DNA from: Citrus sinensis
Taxonomy: Eukaryota > Streptophyta > Magnoliopsida > Sapindales > Rutaceae
Length of the DNA stretch: 64,000 bases
Assembly (NCBI RefSeq): GCF_022201045.2
Contig: NC_068556.1
Coordinates: 1,466,001-1,530,000 of the forward strand
Reading direction: 5' to 3'
The translations under genes were made by a program, and so were the position numbers. Position 1 is the first letter of the stretch, and each line of letters opens with the position of its first letter. Under the pieces are notes generated by a model. The model did not search any database, had not been told where the DNA came from, and was given only the letters and a program-made list of their open reading frames with translations. Below are positions 22,676 through 36,376 of the stretch, piece after piece.

Positions 22676-23256
22676 TTAGGCTCTATTTGAAGTTGTTTTT
22701 TAAGGGTCAAAAATGATTTTTAAAAATTAAAAATTAATTTTAGTGTTTGATAAATTTTTTAAAAATTATTTTTGGTAAGATAATTCTAGTTTACAGCAAA
22801 TTAAAAAGTATGGAAGGAGTGACTTTTTAAAATGTGATTTTGAGAATCAGTTCTATACTTAATACAAATTCATTGATATCTTCGTACATATTATAAAAAT
22901 ATAAAATTATCCTTATTAATTAAAAAATAAAATCATTAACTTTAAATATATTATTATTATTATTACTACTACTACCACCACCAATTATATTGAGATAACA
23001 ATATAAAAATAAAACTAATAATATAAAATATTTATTTTAGTTATCAATTATGATATGTATATTTATAATAAAAAATTATGTAAATAAAATTTATTTAGCA
23101 TTATGTCAAATTTAATCATTTATATTTTTATAACAGTTTAACAGCTAGAGTTACTAAATACATATGAGTATATGACAACTTCTTTTAATTAATTCTTTTC
23201 ACAATGATTATTTCTACAGTATACTTAATAGTAATTATTCTAAAAGGTATTACCCC
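22676..23256. mobile_element. degenerate MITE-like element, same family as the inner element at 58549-59661
   Basis: The left end (GGCTCTATTTGAAGTTGTTT) and the next 180 bp align in order with the element at 58549. Shared blocks are AAATTAATTTT(A/G)GTGTTTG, GGAAGGAGT and GATTTTGAGAAT. The right end (about 23140-23256) also matches that element's right end, with AACAGCTAGAGTTACTAAA and a final GGTATTACC-like sequence. It is AT-rich and non-coding. Confidence 0.6.
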
Positions 23257-24087
23257 ATACTTGCATTTAATGTTGTACAGTCATTAACGATTTTTTTTCT
23301 TAACAACATTTTTAATTTTGCAAGGATATAGGTTTTTTTTTTTTTTAGTTTGAAATCGAAATATATCCGAATTTTTTAGAAGTATAAATGAGTTTGAATA
23401 CAAATGTTTAGATAATATTTTTATTTTTTTAATATTTGAATATAAGTGATATCTTGCGTATTTTTATAAATAAAAAATATATTAAACATAGTTATTTGAC
23501 ATTTATATCATTTTAAATAAATAAAAAAGTTTTATAGTTTAATTAAAAAAAGTATATTTGAGTAGAAATATTACATTTTTTCATTCAAATAAAATTTATA
23601 AAAATTTCCTTATTTTATTCAAATATAAATATTTGAAAATCAAACACAAGTTAGTAAGTTAAAAAAAATAAAAATAAACAATCTAATATTAATAAAATTT
23701 CAAATTCCATATATTTATGTCTTATAACAAAAAAAAATTCCGAAAAAAAAAATTAATGAACTTACTGGAGTGTGTTTTTTTCCCAAACGAAAAAAAAAAG
23801 AAAAAAAAAAGGTTAAATTCTCCTATCTATCCCTACACCAACTTAAGTAATTGGCGGTGGCGCTCTAACACCGGCCCTCAACTTTCTGGACCCTGGCTCA
23901 CCCATTGGGAAACAAACTATTTTATTACTGAGAGAGGCGGCAACGTGGCAGCATATGCAGAGAGCCAGACCATATGCACAGAGGGCAATGTACACCCGAG
24001 TGCACGAAATCCCTTTCTCCGAGTTACTGTACTTTGAAGCTGAATCAAAGTGAGCACTTCTGCTGATATTAATTAATTAATTAATTA

Positions 24088-24098
24088 TTATAAATAGG
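24088..24098 (+). promoter_or_regulatory. TATA box of the MEMO-family gene
   Basis: TTATAAATAGG lies 98 bp before the ATG at 24196, so transcription would start near 24120 with a leader of about 75 nt. A run of TTAA repeats precedes it. Confidence 0.6.
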
Positions 24099-24195
24099 CA
24101 GACACAGTGAGTGAACAACACTCAACTCTCCGTCTCAAAAAATCAAATATTAATTGATTCCCAAATTTCAAATTAAGGGTTCGTAATTTCTCGAA

Positions 24196-26957
24196 ATGGA
24201 GAAAATCAGAAGAGCATCACATGCAGGCTCTTGGTACACCGACAATTGTAAGTCTTCATAACGCAGTACTTTAATTTCCAAACAATTTATTTTCTATCTT
24301 TAGACTCTGTTTGATTTCGAGGAGACGCTATGATTTTATTTACGTATTGTTGAGGAATTGTAGTTTATAAGTAACACTTGCTCCGGTAACTGACGAAAGG
24401 TAGCCTTTTTCCCCCCTTCAATAAAGAAATAAATATTTTATTACATTTTATTTTTAGGAATAGTAGGATGTGATTGTGAAATTTATCCAAATTTGGCTGC
24501 TTACAGTTGATTTTTTTTTTAATTTTATTTTAATCTTTATATTTGCTTAGCTAGGGCTTGTTTGTGAATGTTCTACTTTTGCTAAATTTTCAGAAGTACC
24601 TGCTAGCAAAAGTGTTTCGAGCAATTCAATCTGAAACATACCTAAATGTCCTCTGTAAATAGTTATGTTTTGATTTTCTATCCCTTTTGTCAGCTAAAAG
24701 ATTAGCAGAAGAGCTGGATGGCTGGCTCAGAGAAGCTGGGCTGCCTAAATCTCCGGAGGTGAGGGGCGTGATTGCTCCGTAAGTTACTATGAACCCTTAT
24801 TCTGTTTCTCTTATGCGTCAATGTAGAATGCTCTAACCTTTTCTGTCTTCTTTTGCTGGAATTGGGACTGCAGGCATGCAGGTTATTCGTATTCAGGTCG
24901 TGCTGCTGCCTACGCATTTGGAAACATAGACCCAACTAGCATGTGAGTTTTTTTATGGTTCATTTTCCCACCTGCTGTTGACTGTTGTTTGACAAAAGTT
25001 TGGTTTTGACTAATCGTCATTGGTTACATATCCTAATATGAAGATGATCATGCTCAAATACTTGTCTGTCAGTTCACCTTCTATTTGCAAAACGATCAAT
25101 TATTTTAGCTGCTCACTTTGTTGCTAATATGTGCAAAGTTGTAATATTTCAGTTCTCGGGTATTCCTTCTTGGTCCATCTCACCATTATTACACTCCTAA
25201 GTGTGCTCTTTCGACAGCAACAGTTTACAAGACTCCCATAGGGGATCTACCTCTTGATTTGGAAGGTATTCCATTTTTTTTTTTTTGGGTGATCTTTCAT
25301 TCTTTTTAATCTTCTGGAATTCTAATGTAAATGTTAGCTTATGTTATCTGCAGATGCTGCTTGATTTTTCCTTTTTTTTTCTGTTGCTTTCTTTCTGTAT
25401 GATAGAGGGTTGCATGTGGGTTAGTATAGTGAACTTGGTCTACTTATGTTAGCACCACATTAGGTTTTTTTGCATACAGTGTGTGATTGTTCTTGTTTAT
25501 GAATATACATTTTCTTTCTGGAATGGTTCTTTCTGGAGAAGAAAAAGGTTTTGTGTTGTTTTAGCTTTCTATCTATCATTTGTACTTTCTAGTTAAGTCT
25601 TTTGAACTAAAATGGAGAGATACTTATGTTTGCAATCATCAGTCATCGAGGAGCTAAAAGCTACAGGAAAATTTGAATTGATGGATATTTGCGTAGATGA
25701 GGCTGAACATAGCATGGAAATGCACTTGCCATACCTTGCAAAAGTATTTGAGGGGTAAGTTTTATTTTACAGTTTATCTTTTGTCATCTTATTTTGGTAT
25801 TAACGTAAATGATACTGATATAGGCACCCGATAAAAATTGTGCCCATTCTTGTCGGTGCTGTCAATGCTGAAAATGAAGCAATGTATGGAAGGTTGTTTG
25901 CCAAGTATGTAGATGATCCCAGCAATTTCTTCTCCGTGTCCTCAGATTTTTGTCACTGGGGTTCTCGGTATGTTCCACTGAAATGCTTAAAATTTGTTTT
26001 CTGTTTTTAACTTGACATTATTTTATTTGCTTTTGCTTTTTGGATGTCCTAATTATAATCCATGTCTTTGAATCTAATGGCTGTTTTTCTCTTTTATTAT
26101 ACCCGGAGACATGCACCTTGCACCCTCATGTAAAATATTTATAAAAATATATAAATTATGGGAAACTTTTTGTAAACCGGAACCGACAACGAGATTGCCT
26201 ATAACAATGCTTTCCATAGCCTGTCTGAGACTTAATGTGATCATGCAGCCTATATTTGTCTGTATATTTACTTTAAAGGACTTTTGTAAAATGTTAGACT
26301 ATACCAGACTGGCATGATGTATTAGTTATTCTGCTCTCTCTATCCTCTAGGTATCTTAGAAGTGGTCTGATATACTTAACTGATACTTGGCCTCCTGACA
26401 AATTGCTTACAGAATGTATGCATCAATTGTTCATTCAGCCTGTTTCACATATTTCGAGTTGTGTCTTTGGTGTCAGGTTCAATTACATGCACTATGACAA
26501 GAAACATGGAGTCATTCACAAATCTATTGAAGCCTTGGACAAAATGGGCATGGATATAATAGAAACTGGAGATCCTGACGCATTCAAAAAGTATTTATTG
26601 GAGTATGACAACACAATTTGTGGTCGGCATCCAATTAGTGTTTTTCTCCATGTGAGTGCCTCAAATTGTTTAGAAGATTTGATTAGGGCTTGACGTGGAA
26701 TCTTTTCTACTTACGCAAATATCCATCTAGCTCCTATTGTCACATTTAACAGACCCATTCATGATATTTCACAACTAGTTGGTCAAATGCATTTTGCTTG
26801 TGTTTAACTGAATTACATTTCATTTTCTCAGATGTTGGGGAACTGCTCCACAAAGATAAAAATCAAATTTCTTCGATATGAACAATCAAGCCAATGCAAA
26901 ACGAAGAGAGATAGTAGTGTAAGTTATGCATCTGCAGCAGCTAAGGTGGATGCTTGA
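24196..26957 (+). CDS. MEMO1-family protein (AmmeMemoRadiSam system protein B homologue)
   Basis: Eight exons (24196-24247, 24694-24778, 24874-24942, 25153-25265, 25643-25754, 25824-25967, 26477-26651, 26832-26957) join to 291 aa with an intact frame. The family fold is related to class III extradiol dioxygenases. Human MEMO1 has been described as a metal-binding redox protein acting downstream of ErbB2, and the plant role is little known. The expected metal-site residues are present: H47 in APHAGY, H79/H80 in GPSHHYY and C240 in CGRHPI, which match human H49, H81 and C244. The start RRASHAGSWY is the conserved family N-terminus. The C-terminal tail past about residue 270 is variable and serine/lysine-rich. 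The gene is convergent with MICU, the two stops lying about 900 bp apart. Confidence 0.94.
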
Positions 26958-27858
26958 AGCTGTGAGAAATATTATGCTGGATTTACTGGTGTGGGAAACA
27001 AATTGTGTACTGTGAATTGAATGTCCCGTTTGACCTGCAATTGCTGGAATCATATCACATCACACTGTGGATTATTTGTACGTTTACACCAATAATGGAA
27101 GTTGCAACAATCATGCCATCCTATTTTTATTCTTCATCTGACGATAAGGGTTCTTTTTATCATAGCTCACATTAGGTGACTGCGTGATAGTGGTGCACAG
27201 CTCTAATATTTGTGGCCTGGAGAGGAGTGGCCATGACGTCTCTTCAACAATGGGATATTCTCGTTGTTGACGGGAAAGCATATCTAGTGTCTGTATTAAG
27301 ATTTGGATTATAATTCCTCTATAAAAAAAGACACGAAACCTGTTTTGGTCCTCAAGGGCAAAGAACTAAGCCCATTATTTCATGTTGCATCGCGGATTCA
27401 AGTCTTCTAAGGAGACTGGGCAGGGTGTTACACATACGTCGCCACTATTGTGGATTGTAGACAGCAGGCAGCAGCCGCTAGAGGCGTAACTAAAGATTCG
27501 GTTGCATTTTACCAGAGAACAATAATGTATAAGCAAACGAACTTTTCTAAGACGTTCCAAGATTTTTCATTAAAGAATATGTACAAATACAATTACTACA
27601 GGTTATAATCACTGCTGCTATTCGCCTGAAAGAGGCTAGCAGATGAATTTTCCACAGGCTCAACTCCCTGAAAGATTGCAGAAACATTCTTCAAGGAAAC
27701 CTTCAGGACAACTCAGTTGCAGATCTTTTATTCCTCCATGGCTTTTGCAATAATTGCCACACTGGTCGACCGCTCCATCTCAGTTCATAAGAATCCCCTA
27801 ATCATGAATGTCAAAGCCACTGAGTGCAAATTTCCAGAACGATCCACCCGACTATGGG
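26958..27858. other. shared 3' region of the convergent MEMO and MICU genes
   Basis: The 3' UTRs of two genes that converge from opposite strands. No additional reading frame or RNA is supported. Confidence 0.6.
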
Positions 27859-30800
27859 TTAACAGAGAAACTTTCCAATGGAGCTGTTATTTGTGAAGTT
27901 CCAGCAGCAATTTAGAAATCCCAATATTCCTGTCTCCACGGGTTGAGCAATATCCCTTTCCCGATTGTGTAATACTCTAACAAACTCCTCTAAGCTTAGA
28001 TTTCCGTCACGATTTGAGTCAAACACTTGGAAAATGATGTCAATCACGTTGTCAGTGAGTAATATGCCGCAGACCTAATATTTTGCACAGAAAACTTGGT
28101 CAATATATTTGTGATGCATGTATCCATTGCTAATTGAACTATTATGTGACAACTAAAACAGATTATTTATCCGTATAAGTAAAGCTCCCCAGCAATATTT
28201 TAACTCTAAAAAGCGGCACGTAAATAATTTCGTTAGTTTGCTAAATTTAACACATTCAAAAAGCAATCTGTTATCACATAATGAGGAAGGCAATGAGATA
28301 TGATCCAGTGTCTTACACGGTATGCAGCTCGTTGGAAGTCATCCCGTGTCAACAAACCATTTACTTTTCCATAACTAAAAAGGGCCAAACAAAATGGCTG
28401 CAATTTTCTCCGCAGCTCGGCAAAATTTTTAAATTCTTCAAATGTAATGCGTAAATCACAAAGATGCCGCTCATTCTTTAATTGATCAACCCGATTAAGC
28501 AATTTGTTTAAGTGTCCCATATCAGCAGAAGCAACCATGGACAGCGCAAAGTCCTCGGCTGATATGGTTCCCCGTTGCTTGTAGTCATAATGTGCAAACT
28601 CCAGTCTCAGCATCTACAAAACAGAATGAAATGTTCTTTCAAATACACACAAGCATCTACATTGATTCGGACCAAGAGAAAGAACTGTCCAAAATCGAGG
28701 TCCACAATGTAGCTCAACGTATAATGGCAATCAAATCACACAAGCATAAATATAGCAGAAACAGCAACTAAATTTCATTATAATGTCACGATTTATACTG
28801 TTCAAGCAATAGGGAGGAAAAACAGGGAGTGAGTGAAAGGAGGCTTACTTCCTCATACAAATTTCTCATAAATTGGACAAATTTCTCATGTTGGAGCCGT
28901 GCTCTTCCATCTTCACCAAAGAAGTATTCCACCAGACCTCCATTTTCCACAGGACCCTTAACATTTAGCCCAGTCCGAAGTCCATCCCTATGGAAAGCCC
29001 CTTGTCTGTTATGAGATCTCATCAAAGCCATGACTTGCTTAAATTCTTCCTTACTGATCTCCCTGTGGATGGATGAGAAAAGTCAACTTTGCAGCTCATT
29101 GAAGATAAAGGAAGAAAAAGACGGCAAGCAACTGCATTCAACTGTTATAAGGTTGTGATGCAGTCACACAACCACAGCATTTCAACATTAAATTTCCCTC
29201 ATAACTGTATCATATGACACGGCGGGTTACTCTAGTTATTCAACTAACAAAGGAAGCTATGCATCAATTAATGCAACTACTTATACAAAGGATGACTTCC
29301 TAGTATGCTACTTAGTTTCAAAGGAAATCGGCAGATGTCACAGCATCATTGTCAACATGGTCTGAAAGATCTAGAATTTGTAAAAGCATCAATGACCTAG
29401 GTTTTAGAATAAATCAAGACCAAATTATGTACTCTGCGATCTCAAATGGTTCTAATTAATACAAGAGGTGAAAAAATAAAGGTGGCATAGGATGAAAAGG
29501 ATAGATAATTGCAAAAGAAGATAAACCCAAAGAAAATAAGAAGATGGATGGGCCGCACCTTCTACATTGGATTTGACAGAGTTAAAGTTCTCTTCTGTAA
29601 AAATAACTAACTAATGAGTTCGATCATGCTAAAAGATATTTATAAAGAACATAGAAACCAAACAAGGGAGTGAAGATAGAAACCAAACAAGGAAGTAAAG
29701 AGTCAAAAATCAAGCAACTTTCTACCTTACCAAATCAATTGAAGAAAATGAGGGCCAGCTCACTTAATTGATAACAACTAAAAATCTGCTATCTTATGAG
29801 ACCATATATGCTAGCAAAAAACATATTTAGAGAACATGAATGTCATTTTGTAATGCAAAACATTGCATGAATACGAACCCATTGTTGTCAATGTCAAACA
29901 TCTTGAAGGCCACAGAAAAGCTTGATTCCGGAATGCTGAGTAGAGTTACAAAAAAGATATATCTGTTTCAATAAAAAGAAACAAGATCTTTAATCTAAAG
30001 AAGAGAAAGTAGGCAAATATTGGGCACCTGAATATTTGTTATAGTAACAACTCACTCTTTGAAAGATATCAATCCATCATTGTTCATATCAAAGAGCATA
30101 AAAAATTCTGAAGGAGCACATCTTAACTCCCCAGGCCTCCTTTCCCCTCTCAAATATCCATCTCTGACAAGGTGTGATTCAGAGGGAGGAAATACAGGAA
30201 CGATGGCTCGCATCAAATCTGCTGGTCTCATGAGCAATTCTCCTTCCGGTGATCGTAAAGACGCAAAGTACTCAAACACCTTCAGGAATTAATACCAAAT
30301 GTCAAACTCAACGATAATACAGATTGTTTCACTAGTCATATAAACTCCCAAGCAAAAGGCAGAGTTACCATCACCTAAGAGCCTACAGATTTCGATTAAT
30401 AACCAAGTCTTGTAGATCCACCTGTATCACAAATTCTACAGGCAGTCTCACAACCCACAATCATACAACCTGACCTGAACAATGCAGACAATGACAACAG
30501 CGGCGACAACACAATAATCATTTCACAATACTTCAAATAACATAACAATACAGTTTTATAAACACGAACTAACCGTCCGTTTCATCCTTTGTCTTTTCTT
30601 TTCTTTTTTTTTTTCGTTTTGCTTCTGATTTTCGCTGGACAGATACAACGAATATGAAATTTCTATTAACAAGATGATAAAAAAATTAAAATTAAAATTA
30701 CCTTCTCAGGTGGACTCCGCAACCTAATTCGCTTCTCATAGTTAAAGAAAATCTTTCTTCTATATGCCTCTGCAATTATTTGGAATATAATCAACTTTAT

Positions 30801-31286
30801 AAATTGAGACTGTATTTGCTATTTAATCATCTAAAATTCAGAAATTAAATTAAAAATTTTACCTCCGAAGAGAAAGTTAGAGCTGTAATCTGGCAAAGAC
30901 AATTTGCGAAATAAAGAACTGGAAGAGCTCTGACGATCATCATCATCATCATCGGTGGTGTCATTGGTCAACGTCGACATTGACCAGTCAGCAAAAGACA
31001 AAAACGACACTGGAAAGAGGGAAGACTTGGTGGAAATGGAATCAGAATTGGAAGACCAGTAGAGTAACCCTAGGCTGGAGCCAACTACGATCCCCGAGAA
31101 CCATCTAGCTAGAGAATCGAAAATGCAATCTTTGAGGTGATCGGTGTTGGCGTTTGAGGCCTTGCTGAGCAGAGGCAGTGAGGCGGAGGGAGATTCTGGT
31201 GGGGCGGAGAGTTGGCGGGAATGGAGCCGTTGGATTTGAGCCAGCTGGTGGATGGAGGGTGAGGATCTTCGAAGATGAATAGTCAT
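27859..31286 (-). CDS. MICU: mitochondrial calcium uptake protein (MICU)
   Basis: Seven exons on the minus strand (30863-31286, 30702-30769, 30056-30279, 29879-29962, 28849-29062, 28317-28613, 27859-28074) join to 508 aa with a consistent frame. The N-terminus is rich in Arg/Ser and free of acidic residues for 30 positions, like a mitochondrial presequence. A hydrophobic segment follows at about 62-78. Three canonical EF-hand loops are seen: DMNNDGLISFKE (about 228-239), DIDNNGEISKEE (262-273) and DSNRDGNLSLEE (456-467). Plant MICU binds calcium and limits calcium entry through the MCU uniporter at the inner mitochondrial membrane. Three EF-hands, against two in animal MICU1, fit the plant protein. 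The start at 31286 was chosen for the presequence; an in-frame ATG at 31337 would add 17 residues. Confidence 0.94.
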
Positions 31287-31404
31287 TATGACAAATCGAT
31301 TATTGAGAATATGGAAAAGCAAAAGATTGGCTAACACAACCCCGGAAAGTAAATAGGACTGGTGAAGTTTTTTATTTTTGTTTTTTTTCCCAGATATAGT
31401 TATC

Positions 31405-31549
31405 TTTCTGAGCGATGTCGTTTCAAATATCCTTAAACGCTGTCGTTTCTTTTTTTTTTTTTAATTTCTCCCAAAAAAGTTATTTTTCTCTGCGATGTCG
31501 TTTGAAGAGCAATGTCTTTTTAAGTTCCTTAAAACAGCGTCGTTTCGAT
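31405..31549. repeat. tandem duplication with four GTCGTTT motifs upstream of MICU
   Basis: GATGTCGTTT (31414), GCTGTCGTTT (31439), GATGTCGTTT (31494) and AGCGTCGTTT (31536) fall in two diverged copies of an approximately 80-bp unit. Each unit begins AGTTAT(C/T)TTTCT. It lies 120-260 bp upstream of the MICU ATG, in what should be its promoter or leader. The reverse complement of the motif, AAACGAC, could be a core-promoter element. Confidence 0.6.
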
Positions 31550-34500
31550 GATTCATTTATTTTCCTTTTGGGTCCGAAAATCATTTTCATATCTTTCAAG
31601 ATTACCTATCTTTATAAATTATTTTTTTAATGTCAATAGGAAATCATAATAAAATTCAATGAGAAATGTAAAGGCGACGCACATACATACATATAATGCT
31701 CCAGGGCACATAAATAAGAATAAATCAAAATATTAGAATTCTCTGCTATAGTACAGGAAAAGCTTTCGATAAAATAAACTCTCCTTAGTCTTAAAATAAA
31801 AGAGTAGAGAAAATGAGTTAATAGGCGTGTTTCATAAAATAAAAATTTCTGAGTAATTAAAAGGGAGAGAATCATATAATCTTAATCTATACAACTATTG
31901 TATTGCGTACAATTACAAGTTTAGAAGCGTATAATGTATATTTGTTCATTAAAAATTAAAAAAAAAAAAGAAAGAAAAAGGAAAACTTAATGCTAAACAA
32001 ATAGTGAAATGTGGTTGTTTTTAGAGTGATGATACAGTTACAAATTCTTGTATAAACTGATATGATATTAATTCATTAGTTAAATAAAAATATAAAATAA
32101 TTACGTGGGCCAATAGATATTTAATTTAACCAATGAATTAACACTACATCAATTTGTATAAAATAAATTTATATAAGAATTTATGAAAATATCATTTGAA
32201 AAATCATACTGGCGTCTTCAGAATCAATTTTGCATAACACTTGATGTGTCTCGCTAGCTGTCTGTATTACACAAAATTACAGTATGTTTGAAGCTAAACA
32301 CAAGAGTTGGGCATGATGTGATTGGGAAACAAACTTAATAGGCAAAGCAACAGCACCTTCTTACTTAAAGGCTTTATTTCATCTTTCTGACGTGTGGAAT
32401 TCATCCCATTGCTTGGAAGTGTTATCTTATCCAACCGGCAAACCTAACTTGCATATCTCGTTCTTATCCACTAAACAACCACTGAATACTGCCGCTTGAT
32501 TCATCAAAGCTGTCGGTCCACTACGCGCAGTCGCCCTCATTGTAAAAATATGTTTGTCGCACTCACTGCCCACTTGCATTCTTGCATCACAAAAGTCTAC
32601 AGTCTCGCACATAAAACTAAAGCTATTATGGGCAGCCGGAAGCTGTATGTATGTTTGTCGCTATGCCCGCTGATGAATGCCTATCTAATCTGGCGTGCAT
32701 CGCAATGTATTTTTTTTTTTATTCATGTCATGGACCACCAATGTGGTCCACAAACAAAATGTCCCCCCGTTTTGCCGAAGTCCTCGCGAACAAATTTTCA
32801 ATATTGATAGGTTTGAGTGGCCGAATTTCAGAAAAGTAGCACCAGATATGTCCCGTCTCTACCAAAATACCAAATATATGCCTTGAACAGTTGATTCCGT
32901 AGTTATGCGTAGATATGTCCCCAAAAAAAGAGGAAAATACTAGAATACCCTTGTTTTAATTTTAAACCGTGTACGTCCTAGTATTCAACTTCGCCGTCTA
33001 TTTACTTGACTTATTCGAGACTTTATTTACTTTGTAACCAATTTTTTTTAACTCCATACTTACTTCATAATTGACTTACTCGACTTGGTACTCAACTTTC
33101 TACGTCCAAAACTTAGCTTACAACTTAGTATTTGACTTGCTTAACATTCTTGACTTATCCGACTTCGCACTCCACCTATTTAATTTATTTTTAGATTTTT
33201 TGAATGAGTTTATTGGGTGTATAAATGAAATGATGAAGATGGAGTGTTGGTTATATGAAAATAATGGGTTTTTTTTATAAAAAAAAAAAAAAACACTTCT
33301 GTCACCTTGTTGGTGCGTATCTATGAAATGAAATATAAAATTTGACATTTTGAGGCAAAAGATGTATATTTAATCAATTAAAGACTTCATAAATTTCAGT
33401 TTAGTTCGTCAAACCAAAATGTTCAAAACTCATCTTCACCTACAAATGGAATCAATTTGGTGTAATTCTTCGATTCTATGTACACTTTTTAAAATTTAAT
33501 TTATCTATTAAAGAATTGAATTGAATTAGAGATAGAAAGACTTGAACAATTTTAAACTAATCTTGAATTAATTTCTAATTTGATCTGTTTGACTTTAACA
33601 AAAATACTCATCTATTATTATGTTCAAATACTTTCTTTTTTTAGAAATTGATAAACAATAGTTAATAACACATTCACCACATTAGGGCTGAAGCTCTAAC
33701 CAATGACTACTATCATGGTAAGATGACACTCTACTACTAAGGTAGAGTTCACTTCTCAAATTCGATTGGGACTATTAAGGACGGGAAATCTCGAGATCAG
33801 GAGTGTGAAGTGAAAGTGGGAGTAGATTGTTTATTTACACTAAAATGAGAGTTTAGAATAAGAATTAGAATCTCATTTATATGCTACATTGTCTTGGACT
33901 GGAAATGAATTATTTTAAATTAAAATTTTACCTTTATTTAAAAATTATAGTTTTTAATTACAAAGTGAATAAATTATTTATTTTATTATCAATTTTAATT
34001 ATATAAAATATAATAATAATAGTAATTCTTAATTATGTAAATCATAATTTTTTATTATTTTAATGTAAGTTAAATATTATTGACAAGAGCAATACAAATG
34101 AAACATTATTATCAATAATATAGTACAAAATTAATACTTTCTTATAATAAACTATTTATTATTAATAATTATTAATATTAAATAAACATAGTACTATTAA
34201 AATTATATAAATATAATAATATTATACTTTTTCAAATAAAGATAGTATACAGTAATATTATCAAATCTCTACGAATATGATAATATTATTTTAAATAATT
34301 TTTACTTAGATTACATAAATTATTATTTTTAATATAATAATATTATGTTTAAATAAGTTTAATATTATTATTTTTAAATAAATGTAATATTATATTGTTT
34401 TAATAAATATAAAGTACATTATAAAAAAAAGCTAAAAAAGAGTGAAAATCTTACTCTATTTTAAAAAATAAATAAGACTCATGGAGTAAAATTTCCATTT

Positions 34501-36376
34501 TCCTTTTTAAATGATAAAATAAATATTAGAGTGAGAAAAATATTCGATCCCTAATTTCATACCCCCAACGAACAAGTAGAAGTGGCTCATATGGGAAAAA
34601 TACGCACGTTAAACCCCACACATTACAATTTGACCTACCGAGGAAATATCAACATGAACTTTACGTCAAAAATCAAAATCAGCCAATTACAAGAAAGGGA
34701 TGGGAAGAATCTATATCCCCGTGGATTTTCTTGACTACATCCATCTGAACATCGACGTGGAAGCCACACACGACATGGCTTGCGTCCGTAATTATCACAC
34801 AGCTCAATAATGTCTTAAGAATAAAAGAGGCATTTTTTTTATTTTTTTTTTAAAGTCGGTTCGGCTAAATTAAATCAGACGTTCTCAATTGTCCATTGAC
34901 ATAATAAACCCAGCCTCTCCATCTGACCTCCCACAAGCGTTTCATACATACGCGTAACAAAATAACATACCAGTGTTTTCAAATAATTCGACCATTTTGG
35001 AATCGGACACACCCTTTCACACGCTATTAGCTCTTTTTTTGGTTATACAAACCTTTCAAAGGCTTTAAAAGCCGCCCCTACTTCTTATCTCTGTGGACAC
35101 TCCCAGGCCCACATTTATTCAAAGTCTTCCATTTTCCAATTTATGTTATTATCAAACAGAATAAAGAAGCCTGATACTTGTCTTCAAAGAGAAGTTTCTT
35201 GCACGCCTTTATATCAAGAAAATTCCACAGCACCGGAAACAATTCTCTCACGTATAATCATATTCACTAATTACCACTTTCAGTTTTGCATTTCCCTTCA
35301 ATCATCTGCAATACCACGCCATTCCTTTGCTCACAGATTCCAAATAAACAACAAACACTTCTCCGCATTATGCCCTTGTTCTAGACACATCCGATTCCAA
35401 ATGATATTTTGAATCTTCTTCCTAACTTCGCTGGTCAGAACTAGCTGTCACCATTATTACGTAACCCATTAAGCCTTCTTTTTTTTCCAAATTAATCACT
35501 CAAATATCTTATTTTTCTCACTTCCATATTTAGATTAATTAATTAAATTATATAGAAAATTATAATTAATTGTTTTGAAATAGTCTCAATTCTCACGAAT
35601 GGCTCCAACTTTAGCGGCCTCTCGTTTAGTCAAAGGGTCATCATAATTTCCACAAGTCCAAAACCTTCACAATTCACAAGTTCCATTCGCGTTCGAGGTG
35701 GTAACGGCAGAAAAGTCCGAAGTATATATTTTCCAAATATTTATTTAATATTCCATCAAGTCAAAATAAAAGTCCGAATTAAACGCCACGACGTTTACAT
35801 CATACCTGCCAAAACCAAAATAATACCTACAGAAATATCATTAAAAAAAAATAAATAACACTAATAAAAGATAAATAATAATAAGAATAACGAATAAAGA
35901 ATATACCTGCCACCAGAGACGACGCAACTCTGGAAAAAGATAACGGCAAACGGCGATACCCAATGGCAAAGGCAGACGAGTAACGGATGACGTTAACGGA
36001 AAATAAAACGCTGCAAACACCAACAGACGTAGGGAACGTCTCAATTCTAATCCAAAGGAATCTGGTCTTTGCAATTTATTAATTGGTTCTCAAGTAATAA
36101 TCCCAATTAAGGTTGATAAATTGGATTAATTAGGAGTTTCTTTTAAGTTGTTAATATGGTTTAAAAAATGTCTGAATATGATCTCCTTCCATAGCAAATG
36201 AGTATGTACAAAACATATTCTCCTCAACCTATGTCCCAAAAAAAATCTAGGGCTTCCAATTTCGATGTCGCCAATCAAACACTTCATGGTCGACTCAGCT
36301 ACAGCTTCGGTCCAGATCTCGCCGAGCTCATCGTGCCAAAACTAAAGCAAAAACTAAACCAACCTGTGGTGTAAAA
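31550..36376. other. gene-free region between MICU and the serine-rich gene
   Basis: It includes a small inverted-repeat element near 32036-32186, a very AT-rich stretch at about 33930-34450, and the 3' flank of the serine-rich gene from about 36100. Several short reading frames occur (for example 32427-32612 minus and 35143-35412 plus), but none has a recognisable domain or splice context. Confidence 0.5.
32036..32186. mobile_element. small inverted-repeat element, possibly a MITE
   Basis: The left side (AAATTCTTGTATAAA, then TTAATTCATTAGTTAAAT) is repeated inverted on the right (AAATTCTTATATAAA, then TTAATTCATTGGTTAAAT as reverse complement). The unit is about 150 bp and could fold into one imperfect hairpin. 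No target-site duplication was established. Confidence 0.45.

Noticed and set aside
32427-32612. a 61-codon minus-strand frame with four cysteines
   Set aside because: No family is recognised, there is no splice or promoter context, and the length is within chance expectation.
35841-36074. a hydrophobic 77-codon minus-strand frame with a GT at its end
   Set aside because: It could be an exon by composition, but no partner exon, domain or conserved motif is seen. It lies downstream of the serine-rich stop.
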